This document shows positions 35,294-48,163 of a DNA stretch of 64,000 nucleotides, in pieces. Position 1 is the first letter of the stretch. Each line of letters begins with the position of its first letter. The translations under genes were made by a program, and so were the position numbers. The notes below the pieces were generated by a model, which was given only the letters and a program-made list of their open reading frames with translations, was not told the origin of the DNA and did no database searches. The stretch covers positions 235,422 to 299,421 of the forward strand of contig NW_020170422.1 of the NCBI RefSeq assembly GCF_000524195.1, given 5' to 3'. Source of the stretch: Echinococcus granulosus. Lineage: Eukaryota > Platyhelminthes > Cestoda > Cyclophyllidea > Taeniidae.

Positions 35294-38200
35294 AAACGCT
35301 TGAATTTGGAACCGAGTTGTCCATGTTTTTTAATAGGAATAAATGATGTCCAGCTGTTATGCGATTGCGGAGGTTTGTGGGGTCTATTCAGTGTTTTATG
35401 CCTAGATATTTTTACCGATGAAACTGCTGCATCAGATGAGCTGGGCCTGCAAACTGATGCAGTTGGTGTAAGTTTGCCTCAGAATTTGTCTGCCACTTCT
35501 GGTTGTGGTTTTGGTACTACAAACTTCGCAACTGTTTTATAGGGTATCAACGGCATTGAATGGGCAATGATTGATGCAGTATTAGTATCCAACTCTCACA
35601 GTCTGATTATGCTTCCCTACGTAACCGGGATGCAGAATTTTCGTGGAAAGGTGCTCACAACTGGCCCTGCCCTGAGGTTGGGAAAGTAATTTCCATTTTG
35701 AATCTACTGACTTCACACCTTCGTAGGATATTAATCGATGATCTCTTTGCGGTAGCTGAAAACTTATCTTCTGCTGCTTTGGAATCAGTACAGAAAAGGT
35801 TGGTATCTTTGTCCGGTGGATATCTTTGTAATAGTTTGCCTGATAGTCGACGGTGGCTCCTACGTTACACAAAAGATCAAGCTGCTAGCGCTCTATCAAA
35901 AGTGCAAACACTCGCCTATCACGAATATGTCGTAAGTTTGCTTCCTTTGATGTGGTAATCAGCCATACGTAGGATCTTTTTGGCCTCATTAAGGTGAAGT
36001 GTGTCTCCGCTGGTTACGAAATCGGTAGTTCAAATTGGGTCCTCAAAACCGATACTGAAAAGCTGGTTTACATTTCTCGCTCATCTCTCTATTCTTCATT
36101 CGCGATGGTAAGTAGGGATTATTAAGTCTCCCAATACCACTTTTCATGCTAGCCAATGGATTTTTCCGAGTTTTCCGAGCTTGATGTTCTAATCATCGGT
36201 TCTGTGAATACCTCCGATTGTCTTCCATTTGAGGCTGCAATGGAATACTTCAAAACCATAACCGGTGAGTATGTTTTTCTTATTATTTGGTCGATTCAAT
36301 GATTGTCTGTAGTTCAGACGCTGGCTCGTGGTGGTCACGTAATGCTGCCCACTCTCCCTTCTGGTCTGATCTATTATCTCCTCGAAGCGATAGCGTCAGC
36401 CAGGGATGAATTTGATGGGAATCTCCTTTCGGAGTTCGACAAGCCCATCTCTGTTTTGGTTACGAAGGGGGCGGTTGGAGGGAGTGGAGCAGACAAGGCA
36501 GCTCCGATAGGTGGTGTCTCCTTGGTGGGCAAGGTGGCAAAGTGTCCCTGTCTTTTCATCTCGACCCAGGCGAAAGCCAGTCTAGCCTACGCTAATGCCT
36601 CGGGCGAGTGGCTGGCTGCTGATCGTGAGTCGGCGCTTTATGCGGCTGAATCGCCCTTCCTCTTTGACACGGTACATTCTCCCGCTCAGTTTTTGCCACG
36701 ATGAAGGTAGGGAGGGGCGTAGTGTGGCTGTGAGCTTGTGGTCACTTTCCATTGGTCTGGTGGTATTTTTGGTCCTTCGTCTACTGTACGAACTGTCGAG
36801 TTTTCTCCAGTTATTGCGTCGGCGTAGATCCCATAGAGATTGGCAATGCAGCGCCTCGGTTATTTCCTGGAAACGTAATGAATTCATACAAGTCTGAAAG
36901 TGGCTTTAGGCCAAGTGTACGGGAAGGCTGGGTGATTAGTAATGCTGTAAGTGGTTCTGCCCAACTTCTTTTAATGTGGCAAGACGCATAATTCCCAACA
37001 CATCGTTGCTAATTACTGTTTTCAACCATCATTGTAATTGGTTCGTCTTTGGACTTTTTTGATTTGTTTAATCTCAATATTGCCACCGAATATTGACGTT
37101 ATTTCAGTAGCTCCTTTGGTTCCAGCGTCCGCAAACTTAAAAATTTTAGTGAATGACCCTCTTTGACGTTTTGGTGCGCCGTTCGTCCAGCTACATAAGG
37201 ATTTATGTTGCCTTTAAGCGGATTTGTCAACTCCGCCATAGGTAGAGCTATATGCCATCAACGTGGAAACCGAGTCACGAGATTCTGGAGAAATCTGTTT
37301 GTTTAGTTTCGTCCCCAGCGATCGCCGTTGTCGTCTTGCTTCAGTCATTTCAGCTGAATTAGGAGTAGGGATAAAGTCATTCGTCGGGTTCTGGTTAAAT
37401 TTGGGCGGCGTTCCGAGACATTCACTTTCCATATGTCCACTGGTTTTCGTAGGTGTGCTTGTGTAAAAACCGAAAACATTTGATGAAATGGATAATTGTG
37501 AGGCAACTTTATGGAACCATATTCTATTTCATTCACACTACTGAAATTTCATCTCCATCAAGATTTTATGCCGTCTCCCTATACAGGTTTTTGATTCCTT
37601 GGCGTCGGGTATCGCCTCATGAAAACCTCGTTTCTGAAAATTGAAGTGGTTTCCAATAATCTGCATGGTTTCTGTAGTTCCTCTGTTGGGAGTCTAAAAA
37701 TCCACCCATCCCACTATAAACCTCCATTCTATAACGATTTCGTATAGTACCTAGCCGGTGAAATTTGGATTGATGTTGAAATTAATGTGCTTGTCGACGC
37801 TGCCACTAACCTAGCACCCGAGTTATTTTCTGAAGCCGTTGTAGAGCATACGAATCTGGAGGCGACTATATTAGAAACGTCCGGTGGGGCTGAAAGAATA
37901 ACAGCGCAAGATCTTTCTTACAGGCGTAAAGAACGAATTTTAGAAGACTGGAAAGCACAGCTTAGTCAAATGTATCAAGTACTTCCTTACTTTCCCTTTC
38001 TTCATCATCCAGTGGATCCGTAACCATCACCTGGCCACTCTGGCCTCGTTGCACTCTACGCCGGGTCAGCAGACGGGTGGAGGCGGTGGTAGTGAGAAGA
38101 AAGATGGCGCATGGGTAGAGGGAGGCCTGTGGCCATCCTACCCCACTGTTTTCCTCTCTGGCCATCCCAGTTGCCGCCTCGGCCCTGCAGTACACCTCAT

Positions 38201-41200
38201 CCGCGCACTTTCACTGGGCACTGGCAGGCAACGGCCAACACAGCAACAACAGCAGTGCTCAAACACAAATGCTCTAATTCTCGTTCAGTCGGATGAATTT
38301 TGGTGGGTTTGGCTGAGGCAGTTTTTCTTCCTCCGCCCTCTCGACTACTTTTCCATATGTTTAGTGGTTCATCCATCCTGTCTCCATCAATCCAATCATT
38401 CGTTCATTTTGAATTTATCCTGGCTTTATGTATTTATCTATTATTTTCAGCGCCGAGGTTATCCCCGAAGATGCCATGAGATAATCGAAGTTGGGAATAG
38501 CTCTACCACAAACGTGCCGAAGGGCCACGAATCTGGTAGTGTAGCATGAGCAAGTGTTCTGCTACTTAGGTTCGCTTCTGCTTTTTGGACGAAACTGAAA
38601 TCCTCATAAGTCAATTCCGTGTATCGTGATCATGTGATGATTCTTCATCGCCTCGAGAAGACTTTTGTATCCCAATTATAAAGCGCACCTTGTAGGAAAC
38701 TACTTTTCATGAATTGCCTACGGCTGATTGATGACCCACAGCAAGTGTAGCTCATAAACCCTAATGAAAAATTGAATAATAAGATTTATAACATTAAGCA
38801 GTTTTAGGGAGCTATTCACACCTTTTCAGTGTGTTTTTCCATTAATACTCAGTCGCTTATTAGAGTTTACTTTCATTATCTCGCAACATGGGGAAGCATC
38901 GGTTCTTCATATTGTTTCTTTTTAAGTAGACCTTTAAGTAAGGGATTCATTTAGTGTGAGTCTAGTTTAACCTTATTATTGACAGTAGTGTAGGAATTAA
39001 AGTTAGGGTATTCACCGAAAGTCTGCGTGGTTTTGTTAAATCGTTTTTCGTGAATCTCTGCAGATTCAGTCATCTGCAAAAAATGCTCTTTTCTAAGGTT
39101 TCTATTGTGTTTCATGTCTTCCGCGGTGGATTCGTCAATGCTATCGCCAGTGTAGTGCTACGGCCATCCTGGGAGAAATATTAAGGCATGGGAGTATAAA
39201 ATTGGCGGCTTATCTTCATTGTGGAAATGTTTTCGTTCAACGCTGCTCGTTAATTTGAATCTTCCCGCAGGTAGTAGTCTTGATTAGTTTCTCCTTGTGG
39301 TGCTTCAAAGTATGTGTACGTTTGAAACAGATGTCTTTGTTTATTTCTAACTTTTACACCAACTTATTCATGCCAGGGTCCTTTGAAGTCTTGCGAATTC
39401 GGCAACTTCTTTGTTGTGAAATCCCTCTGCAGTGCTTGGGCCCTCCTTGAAGGCATTATAAGATTATGGTTTTGAATTGAAATACATTGTTATTAATGCA
39501 CGAAAGGATTGGTTGGTTGCTAACGAAACGAAAGCCCAAACCTACCGAGTTTGGCAAAGTCACCATACCTAAATTTCTCATCAAAATGACAAATATCGTT
39601 GTTATACCTTCTTTACCTGCATCTCAACTCGATCTTCTTTCCCTTTGGACAGCCATAGAAAACGAAATGGCCATGAACAGCTGCGACAAATACTGGAACC
39701 CCTAAAGAGCTTCACAGAAGCGACAACGGATTGGGGTGAAGATGAGACGATCCTCCAACTGCCTGTACATCGATTGGGTGTCGGTCTAACTGCCTATTGG
39801 CTTCCCCTGCGGTTGGACATCTCGATTGCCCAACTGCCCGCCCTGCTGACCAATTGTGGCACTCCAAAACAGGCCTTGTTGGTGCCACTAGAGGTCATCC
39901 GTGGGGCTAAGGCCTCCCTTTCCTCGGTAGGCCGTAACTTTGTCAGAGGTGAATTCAGAAATGCTGCTAGCGAGTAAGAACATGTTAAAACAAAAAAATG
40001 ACCCAAGAATTGGGAGCCCTAGAAGTAACGAAACATTTTCCTTCGTAACCAGCTTGAAACTATAAAGCATCGACAAGGACTGTCTGCTGCTAGCATCGAG
40101 TTCTGTGTCTATTATTACTGATCAGAGTGTTACAACCAGCCTTGGCAATCGGTGTAGCCTGCATGGGATGGAAAAGAGCAAATGTTGCGGATTTCGCCAT
40201 TGAATAGCCCTAAACAAGGGCAATATGTCATGCTTTAACAGGAAAGACACTTGTACCACTAGCATTGAGTTCTGTCTATCTATCGTTCCTGGTTGGTGCA
40301 GTCCTCGTACTAGTTGCAATCGACGCGACTTCGATGAAGGCGAAAATGTTTCTGTAATCTCTTTTGACGATGGCCCTACAATTATTAGGGCGATTAGGCT
40401 GCCTTGGGAGCAAGAGAAAGACTATTTTTCTCAAATGTAGGGAGCCAAGGGAATCGGTTGGCGACAGAGTCTGGACATCGAGCTAGCGACACCCTCGATG
40501 GTTCGCGTGCACGTGGATACGGAGGTGCTATCGTCACGTTGCGCGTTTGCCATGGCTGCCGCCCCAGCCACCACCACCGCTACTGGAGCCACCTCCGCCT
40601 CCGTCGCTAAGGATCCACGGCGTGCTCGTGACACTCCAACGCACGTAGCTCTTGTGGAGGGACGATTGTGTTTTCGGGATGGTAGGACCTCTTATAGCAT
40701 TTTGCACCGATTTTACTCGTTGCTTTTATGTTCGGTTCGGCAGAGCGGTTGACATTGTCAGAGCAAATTCTTTTCACTATTAGCTAACTGAAGGAGATCC
40801 CCAGTTTTCGTAATAGTAGAACCCCTCCTTGTTCCTTCCTCGTATGTCTTTTTGTGAATACTTTATTCTTATCCCATTACAATAGCTTCATAGTTCTGAT
40901 TCCAAATTGAGGTTAAAGATCAGCCATGCTCTAGCATTATTCCAAGGTCTTCGCAATAATATTTTTATTGTCCTCCTTCATCTGTGTCCTTGTGCTGATT
41001 TCGACCTCCTCAGTGGAGTGTAAGCGTGAAGAATCACCATAAACACTCCAACTTAGTATTTTTGCGAATTGAAGCTTATCATTTAACTGGGTGGATTAAT
41101 TGGCTTGGAGCTAAACTGGAGTGATTTTGCTCACAGGTAAATACCGTCTTGAGCCACCGGAATTAGATGGACCTCCGATTGCGGGCGAAAGAGGCATGCT

Positions 41201-41991
41201 GAGCCGCTCCATAACTTCACCGCCGCAGTCACCGAAGCGTTCCTCCAGTCCGTCTGGCTCTACTTCCACCTCCTCTCCGTTGCCAGCGTGTACAGCGGAG
41301 GCAGTGGGGACCTATCGGATGTTGTTGTCCAAGACTTCGACAACGGGAGGGGTGGCGGTGGACGCAAATCGACTGGTGAAGCACCTCACTGAGTCGGGAG
41401 TGACGGGTGCGCAGGTGATCGCTGACGCCGCCCTTCTCGACTCCTTTCTCACTACCTACCGCCACCTCCACCGTCGACTACCACCACACCTCCTACCGCC
41501 CATCGGTGCCACCGCGAAAAACACTGCTCTTATTGTCTTTGTAAGTGGTCTTTCCTCGCTACCATTCAGGAGTTTTTTTCATTAGCGATGTTAAATTCTT
41601 TTGCAACAGCCATTAGGGAGTCTACCTTCATTTTTCCTGTCTTTGAATGCAGCTTTTTTTACTGAATTTTTCTGAGAATGAAATGGCTGGCATCATTAGT
41701 AGATTGTACATGTTCCAGCTCTGAGTCGTTCTAACTCCTGACTCGTGAATCAGTGACAAGCTCTGCACGAAGACTGTTTGAACTAGACTGTTGACTTTTA
41801 TTGGCTGTTACTGTCGCCACCTTTAGCCCAACTCAACGACGACAATCTTGCTGACGGAGGGGAGCAGTCACATCACATGCCAGGACGAGGGGACACGAGT
41901 GGCCATCCGAAACTCCCTCCTTGCTTGTGCACCTCACATGCTTGCTGTGCCCTCGGCTGCCGCTTCCACCACCTCTACTCCACTCCACTAA
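35294..41991 (+). CDS. INTS9: Integrator complex subunit 9
   Basis: INTS9 is the catalytically inactive partner of the endonuclease INTS11 in the Integrator cleavage module, which processes snRNAs and terminates paused transcripts in the nucleus. Exons in agreeing phase are 35294-35467, 35543-35685, 35727-35931, 35994-36107, 36153-36264, 36313-36671, 38013-38302, 39653-39926, 40441-40681, 41137-41540 and 41827-41991. They give about 826 aa plus a missing first few codons, against 658 aa in human; the extra is low-complexity insertions. The metallo-beta-lactamase part has LLCDCG and LVSNSHSLIMLPYV, where active enzymes carry HxHxDH, so the zinc site is lost, as in human INTS9. The beta-CASP part follows (GYEIGSSNWVLK, GGHVMLPTLPSGLIYYLLEA, VFLSGHPSCRLG). 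The C-terminal dimerisation domain ends with ITCQDEGTRVAIRNSLL. The join of 36671 to 38013 gives exactly the human spacing. Confidence 0.94.
36811..38549 (+). other. Chain of five unidentified exon-like segments interleaved with INTS9
   Basis: Five AG...GT-bounded open segments follow each other with consistent phases: 36811 or 36828 to 36946 (ends phase 0), 37242-37448 (0 to 0), 37587-37608 (22 nt, 0 to 1), 37755-37978 (1 to 0) and 38451-38549 (0, ending in TGA). The predicted product, about 220 aa, looks like protein (VELYAINVETESRDSGEIC; GEIWIDVEINVLVDAATNL; LSYRRKERILEDWKAQL) but I do not recognise it. The first four lie in an INTS9 intron; the fifth lies beyond INTS9 exon 38013-38302. 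They could be an interleaved gene on the same strand, alternative INTS9 exons (the 37242, 37587 and 37755 segments would join 36671 to 38013 in frame), or chance. Confidence 0.4.
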
Positions 41992-42050
41992 TTAGCTCGC
42001 TAAATCACTTGTGCATAAATGCTCCTGATTCCTCTTACTCCGTTGGTGTA

Positions 42051-42056
42051 AATAAA
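42051..42056 (+). terminator. Candidate poly(A) signal of INTS9
   Basis: AATAAA lies 60 nt after the INTS9 stop codon at 41991, a normal distance for a short 3' UTR. Confidence 0.6.
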
Positions 42057-44128
42057 GGAGAAAGACGTCTCTCTAGCTACCTCTATAGAGTCGAAAATCT
42101 AGGTATAGTTAACTGTCAACATCCTCAGGCCCCAGTTCTGCTTAATGACCGGTAATGTAGTAGGATTTGGTTTGAACAATTCGGAACTTCCTGAGAAGAA
42201 ATGGTTACGATAATGGTATGGAATCATCAGATGATAAAAACTTGGACGCTTTTGAGATCAATACAGGGATGTGGTTTGGTGACGTTGAACGGTGGTAGAG
42301 AAGAGGAGGTTTCCCCCACCCCGGATAGGAAAGTGCGATTTGACCAGCTCGGACAGTTATGCTTTTTGTGACCTGCGGACTTTTTTACACTGAGAGTACC
42401 TCCACGAGTTATGTACGGGAGGAATGATTTTAGTTCGAATAGACACAGCTAGTTATGTGGCTGCACTGCTATCTGTGCGACCAACGGTCAACGGAATTTA
42501 CGTGGCTCCACGCACAGCTCATTGCAATCTGTAACCTGAAGGGACTTGTCAAGTGGTCGCAATTATCTGTCTGCATGCGCCTTAAATGCGTCTGCACCAG
42601 TCTATCAGCGCATTGCTCCCTGTTGAGGGTCGTCGCTCGTAACCCCAAACCCGTGAAGTGCTGGTTGAACGAACTCGGTGAGTGTGGTTTGAGCCCATCT
42701 GGCCTAAGAAATGGGTTTGACCCGATTCCGAAGACGAAACGGAAGCCTCTCGGTAGTAGAAGGTGCGATCCAGAAATGGTTATAAAAGTACTTGGTTCTG
42801 GTGGCGAATCAGCTTGGGACGTGTTATTTTACGTGAAGGTCTATATTTTTAATAATGAGTAATTGCATGCCATCACTGACATTCATTTCGAGGTCGAAAT
42901 GACAAGAACCGTTTTTTGTAGTGTTTAGTGGCTGCTACTGCGAAATAATTCGCTTCCACCTGCACAAGCTGAGAGGAGAAAACCGGAGTGGGAGGTAAAG
43001 GGATGGACTCAACCCAAATGCCATGCATTAACAGATGAGATGGTTCAAGAACGGACGCACCCTTTGGAGAGGATTGTTCCCCTACTGACCGAGTTGGATT
43101 TTGGGCTTGTGTTGCATCCCTCGTTGAGAGAAAGAACACATTCTTGAACATCCTTAAAAGGCCCATCGGTGAACCCACACTTCTAAGGAAAGCACCACTT
43201 CAGCCACCAGGAGAACTCTGCTCTCTTGTGCGTTAGTTTGGTTTGCTGCGGACAGTTGGTCACAATGGCCATGTACTATTGAGACCCATCTAGAGGACAC
43301 AACTCAAAGGTGTGTAGGAAGAAATACCGGAGAAGCAGCCAGATCCAGTAAATCAGTGGGGAGATGGTGCAAAACCTCAGCATACGGCACAAAAGAGCCA
43401 AGAGGGAGTTTGTACTTGAGTTGGGATGAAGAGAAGAGGACAATGCTTACTTAACCCCATTGTTACCCTCCCTCTTTCGCGCCTAGTTAGCCTATGATTA
43501 AAAATGGGAGGTGGAGGAAGACCCTAGCCGATGGTTATTATTATCCTCCGCATTCCTCCCATCCATATTTCTCCAAGCAATGAATGTCACCCTGCCTTGG
43601 CATTAGCCTCAGGCAGTCATATAGCTACATGTGAAATGAAAGAGACAGTTGGAAAATAAAAGCGAGGTTAAAGTGGAGGTGGGTAGGACTAGGCGTCATG
43701 TTTCTAGAGTCAAGACCTCTTACAAAAATGGGATTCGCAGAATATTTGCACCTTGGCAAGGAAGGATTATAGACAGCAATAGTAGCTATTTCAACGAATA
43801 AAATATACTTCATCTGGATGGAAAATTGTACTAACTTATTTGATTGCCTTAGCGTTCCCCTGACAATACCATTATAATAGAGGGAAAATGAGGTGCGAAT
43901 GTGATGGGAGGATACTCAGGCGTTGGATTTAATACGCACAAACCGGAGTCTAGAGCCAGATTCCCAAGCTCCACGGTCATCGTAGCTATAAATAAATACC
44001 TCGTTCATCACTGGATTTGGCTCAAGTCATCCCAGATCCCATTGTGAGTTCACTTTACTACCTAAAACAGTTCATCAATTAACAATAATAGAAACAAACG
44101 CAGGCAAGAACAATATACCACAGTAATT
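42057..44128. other. Intergenic between convergent INTS9 and WTAP, left part
   Basis: No gene is recognised. The plus strand is open for 135 codons at 42455-42862, without a domain or clear splice context. The sequence is otherwise unremarkable. Confidence 0.35.
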
Positions 44129-45146
44129 GTAAGGCAGCAATTGTTTTTGACTCTCGCTTTTGGGAAGGAGCTAATTAGGGGCTCCGCCATTGTGCCTTCG
44201 CCGAGCAGACTGCAACCAGGCAATGCTAGTAGTTCCCAAGCCCTTCTCCACGTCGACAATGCACATTCTGCACGAGTATTGACTTCTTTCAGTGGCGGGA
44301 GCTGGAAACAAACCCTAAAGGACAGCAATCCTGATTTCCACTGCTGGAAGGATGTGATGATCCCCGGCAGAAGGTCTGAAAGCGATGTCCATCTTTTGTA
44401 ACTACCCCACTTCCGTGCTCTGCAGGAAAGCATTTAATAGCTGAAGCGAAACTAGCTGCGAACCATCAGGAAAAGTTTGTTCCGAAGCTGCCTACTCTAA
44501 CTGTATGGAGGTATCAACGAAGTGAACACGAGATACCTCCTCCACCTCTCTACTAGCTGGATAGAACCCAAGCAGGTGTGTTTGAGCAGCAATGAAGTGA
44601 GAAAGAAATGGCAAGGAAGAATAGACGCGAAAACTCCTCCTCAAGAAACTGTTAAACCCCATTTTTTGTTATATGACTGCTTTTAGGTCAGTGTCCCTAC
44701 GGTCAGCGATGAACAGACGTTATGGCCAGTATATTCTTTCGTCCCCCCAGAACAGTTCCCATACAGAACGAAACTCCAGGTCCAGTAGAATTGCCGAGAG
44801 GAAGCAGTGATGCTGCGGTCAGGTATCATTTTAGGTGCGTAGAAATTCAACAGCTGGTGCGGCTGGTTCGTGGGTGTTTTCTTACAACACCGATTCCGTT
44901 GTGATGGTTGGTGCGATAGATTTGCCAAGGGAAGTCTCGAGGATAACGCCCAAAAGAGGGTGCCAATACGCTAATTTTTCTAAATTTGGGTTTCGATAAT
45001 GGATCACTTGGGGGCTCCGGCAATATAACTTCAAGCTGTTGGACCTTAAGCCCACGCCAGTAGCCCAAATACCTTCTGTAAGTGGACAAGACATTCCGCC
45101 TGGGTACTATGTCTACTTTTGCCCTCAGGGAAGCCTCGGGGCGCTA
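44129..45146 (-). mobile_element. TRIM-like element 3
   Basis: Direct repeats at 44129-44300 (left edge TGTAAGGC) and about 44968-45146 (right edge GGGGCGCTAG) flank about 670 bp of interior homologous to 17.7-18.4 kb. Shared landmarks, in order, are CCTAAAGGACA, TCCTGATTT, CTCTGCAGGAAAG, GATACCTCCTCCAC and a C-rich GAAAACTCCTCC end. In LTR orientation the interior starts TGGCACCCTCTTTTGGGCG. TGG at this point is typical of a tRNA primer-binding site. No coding frame is present. Confidence 0.7.
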
Positions 45147-48100
45147 GGGCGATTAAAAAGAGGTTGAAAAAACGATTTGATTATCGGTGATTCCTACAAA
45201 ATTTTCGTTCAGAATGTTTGCCAGAAGCAGAAGAGCAAAGTTTAAAACCTTTCAAATTTGCGAGAAAAATTCATGATTGACAAGCGGAAAAATTAAGAAA
45301 TTGGAACAGTGTCCATTTGCCTATGAAATAAGCACATATGGAATACCACGCCCTAATAGGACGACTAATTTTACATAGAGAGAATGAGCTATGAGCGATT
45401 TAGGGGATACTTTGGCTTTTTGGGCCCCATTGCGATCTTTGCAAACTCCTCAAGGGCTAGTTTGTATCATACCGAACAGAGTAATCACATTTCAACGATT
45501 TTCAAGCCTGAATCTTTGAGTAAATAAAAAACAGCGAGGAAATGACGTAAAAATAAGATTTAAAAAGCAGGAATTTTAGCAACAAGCACACACAGCCATG
45601 GCAGAAATAGCATAAATAATCAAAGGTAAATGATGGCTAGTGGCAAGTATTCCCCTTGCCATAAGTACACGGAAGGAGCGGAAAGTACTCATTGTGGAGT
45701 CAATGTGACTAGGCAGTCAAAATAATTAACCAGTCCTAACTATACCAACATTATAGGATCGTAGAGAATGAGAATAATAAATTGTTTTTGATAACGCTGA
45801 ATCAAAGACTGGTCAAGTCGGTTAGTCGCAAGTAAAACTTTCGAGCTTGTTGATGAAATCCATGTATACTGGCTAGAAAATTTTAGGAAACAAGGATGAT
45901 GTTAGCATGCACCCCTCTGGAAGCAAACACCTGTGCGAAGGCAGGTATTTGCAATGACTGAGCAGTGGCGAGTGCAAAATAATTCCCACACTTATACCGT
46001 TCCTAATAATGAAGCCCAAACCATAAAAGGGTTAATGGGTAATCCATTGTCTAATTTGGTGCCTACAACGAGGAATAACGCTAAATTCTGTGGTGATGGA
46101 AATAGTAAGAGACGTGGGTGACGGTTAAACTCACCTTAAACCGTCCTAGACCCCATCGTGAGATCGCTGCTTTACTTGAGCCATAGTATGCACATCATTG
46201 AGCGATGAGTGTAAAAGTGGTCACAATGCTCAGCTTCAAAGACCTCCAAGCCAATAAAACATTCTATTAAACTGAACGGAGGCAGCCAAACACGTACGAG
46301 CAAGTGTCAGGTGTTGAGGTGGGTGTTGTTTCTGCGCTTTCGACCAAGTGTCACTGCAAATCGTTCATTAAAATAAGTTCCATACACCAGTTAGTCTTCA
46401 GATTTAAACTGTTTATGTCAGTTTAATTGCAGAAAAAGGAGTCAACCAGACGTGGGCACAGATAAAGATTTATTGTAGGAATGAAGAAAATCCTTCACAA
46501 TCGACTGCTAATTGAATCGGCGCACCAGGAAGCGACAAATTTCGCTAACCACTCTGGAAAGGAAAGAAATGAGTGAGGCAAGCGAAAAGGGGCACATCAA
46601 AAGCCAAGCTGCTACAAACTTCATCACTTCCAACCGGTCTCAACGAAAATAACTCCAATGACTAATACGGCCTGAGAAAGTCCGTAAAACAGAAAAATTT
46701 TTTGTAGAATTCAAAGATCCTCAGCCTGAGATTAGACGATCATTCACAGCGCTGGCTGACGATTACCAAATCTGTGAGTGAAGTACCCTCATAGGACACA
46801 TTAAAACCACGAAAACATCGCCTTGTTGATGACCGTGTGCCTGATGATTCAGAACCATCCCTTTGTCTAGAACAAGAAACCCTGATAAAACCTCCCACTT
46901 TCTGAGAACAAAAATAAACTCACGTATCCCAGTGTCATTAAGGCATTGAAGATACAAGCGACCTTCTTACAATATGCCACCTGTGACGAAGTGCGTGAAT
47001 CATTAAGTGATGCAATGCATAATTTTAAAGTGCTACGCATCTTTCTAAGCCAACAACTCTAAGAAAAAATTGTAACAATTACTGAAAAAAATTAAACACC
47101 GCTACAAGTGAAAAAAAGCATTAAATCCTAACGGACTAAGCTCTGGCTATCTTCTGCACTAAGAGGAGAGACAGCTAACTTGGCACGCCAATTAACACAT
47201 TTGCTGCCGGCGTCAAATTTCATCCATTTAATCTGCCATGCTACACATACACACATGAGGCATTTGAATATAAAAGGAAAGTTCATTAGGAAAGAAGAAA
47301 CAAAGTTAAAAATTCACCAACCTCAGTAAAAGGAATAAACTAAAGCGGTCCTTTGTCTCTGGGACACACTCAGACGGGGGGCGTGTAAAAAAGGCAACTT
47401 TCAGGTGCCTTTTACGTGAATAAATCCTTGAATTACCACCACAAGAAGCGGACACATATCCAACAATAAATGCATTTACATATCATTCGCATGTGTTTCA
47501 CGTTCCAGCCAGCTCGAAGGTGGTAACGCAAACCAGTCTTACCGCGCCAAAAACACCCAACACATCAACCGAACAAGTAGTTCAATAAATTATCCTCTTC
47601 ATGCTCATGTGTATAAAAGTAGTAAATATTATTAAACCTCTAAAAAGGTAAATACACAAACATCTGCAAATATGTGTTCGCATACAAAAGAAGTAGTATC
47701 AAAAAAGCAGAGATGGAAGTAGAGACATACAAAGTAATTAAATAAATAGTCGTCGTATTCACCTTCCTTTTCACTGGGTTCACTTCATTCCACATCGGTA
47801 AATGCAGCAGTAGCGGCAGTAGTAAATAAACACAGGTGAATAATATAAAAAAAAATCAGTAAAAAAACAAAGGCAACAACCCAACCTAGGCGAGCACAAA
47901 CCGGCAGGGGGAGAGGAGAGGGCGACAGTGTATTGCAAATAAAACGTACACATAGAGAAACACACACCAACGGGGCAGATTGAACGTCTTCAGGTGGAGG
48001 CAATAACGTCTCTTTCTCGACCTTGCCTTCTTGTGTGTATGAATGGGTGTAGAGATAAACATGTGGATGGCTGGCACACAACGCCATTTGCGATTTCATG

Positions 48101-48163
48101 CTTAGCAAGTGAGGATGAAAGAAGCAGCCATTGGGAGCGTGCTGGATATCCACTTCTCTCGCT
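45147..48163. other. Intergenic between convergent INTS9 and WTAP, right part
   Basis: No gene is recognised. The WTAP 3' UTR must extend into the right end of this stretch; TTTATT, the complement of a poly(A) signal, occurs at 46469-46474. 47460-47900 is A-rich with many AAATA and CACA stretches. Confidence 0.35.

Noticed and set aside
42455..42862. 135-codon open plus-strand frame between INTS9 and WTAP
   Set aside because: Cys/Trp-rich and repeat-poor, with no domain and no promoter or splice context; it is compatible with chance.
44062..44433. 123-codon minus-strand frame
   Set aside because: It lies across an LTR of TRIM-like element 3, so it is a by-product of the repeat rather than a gene.
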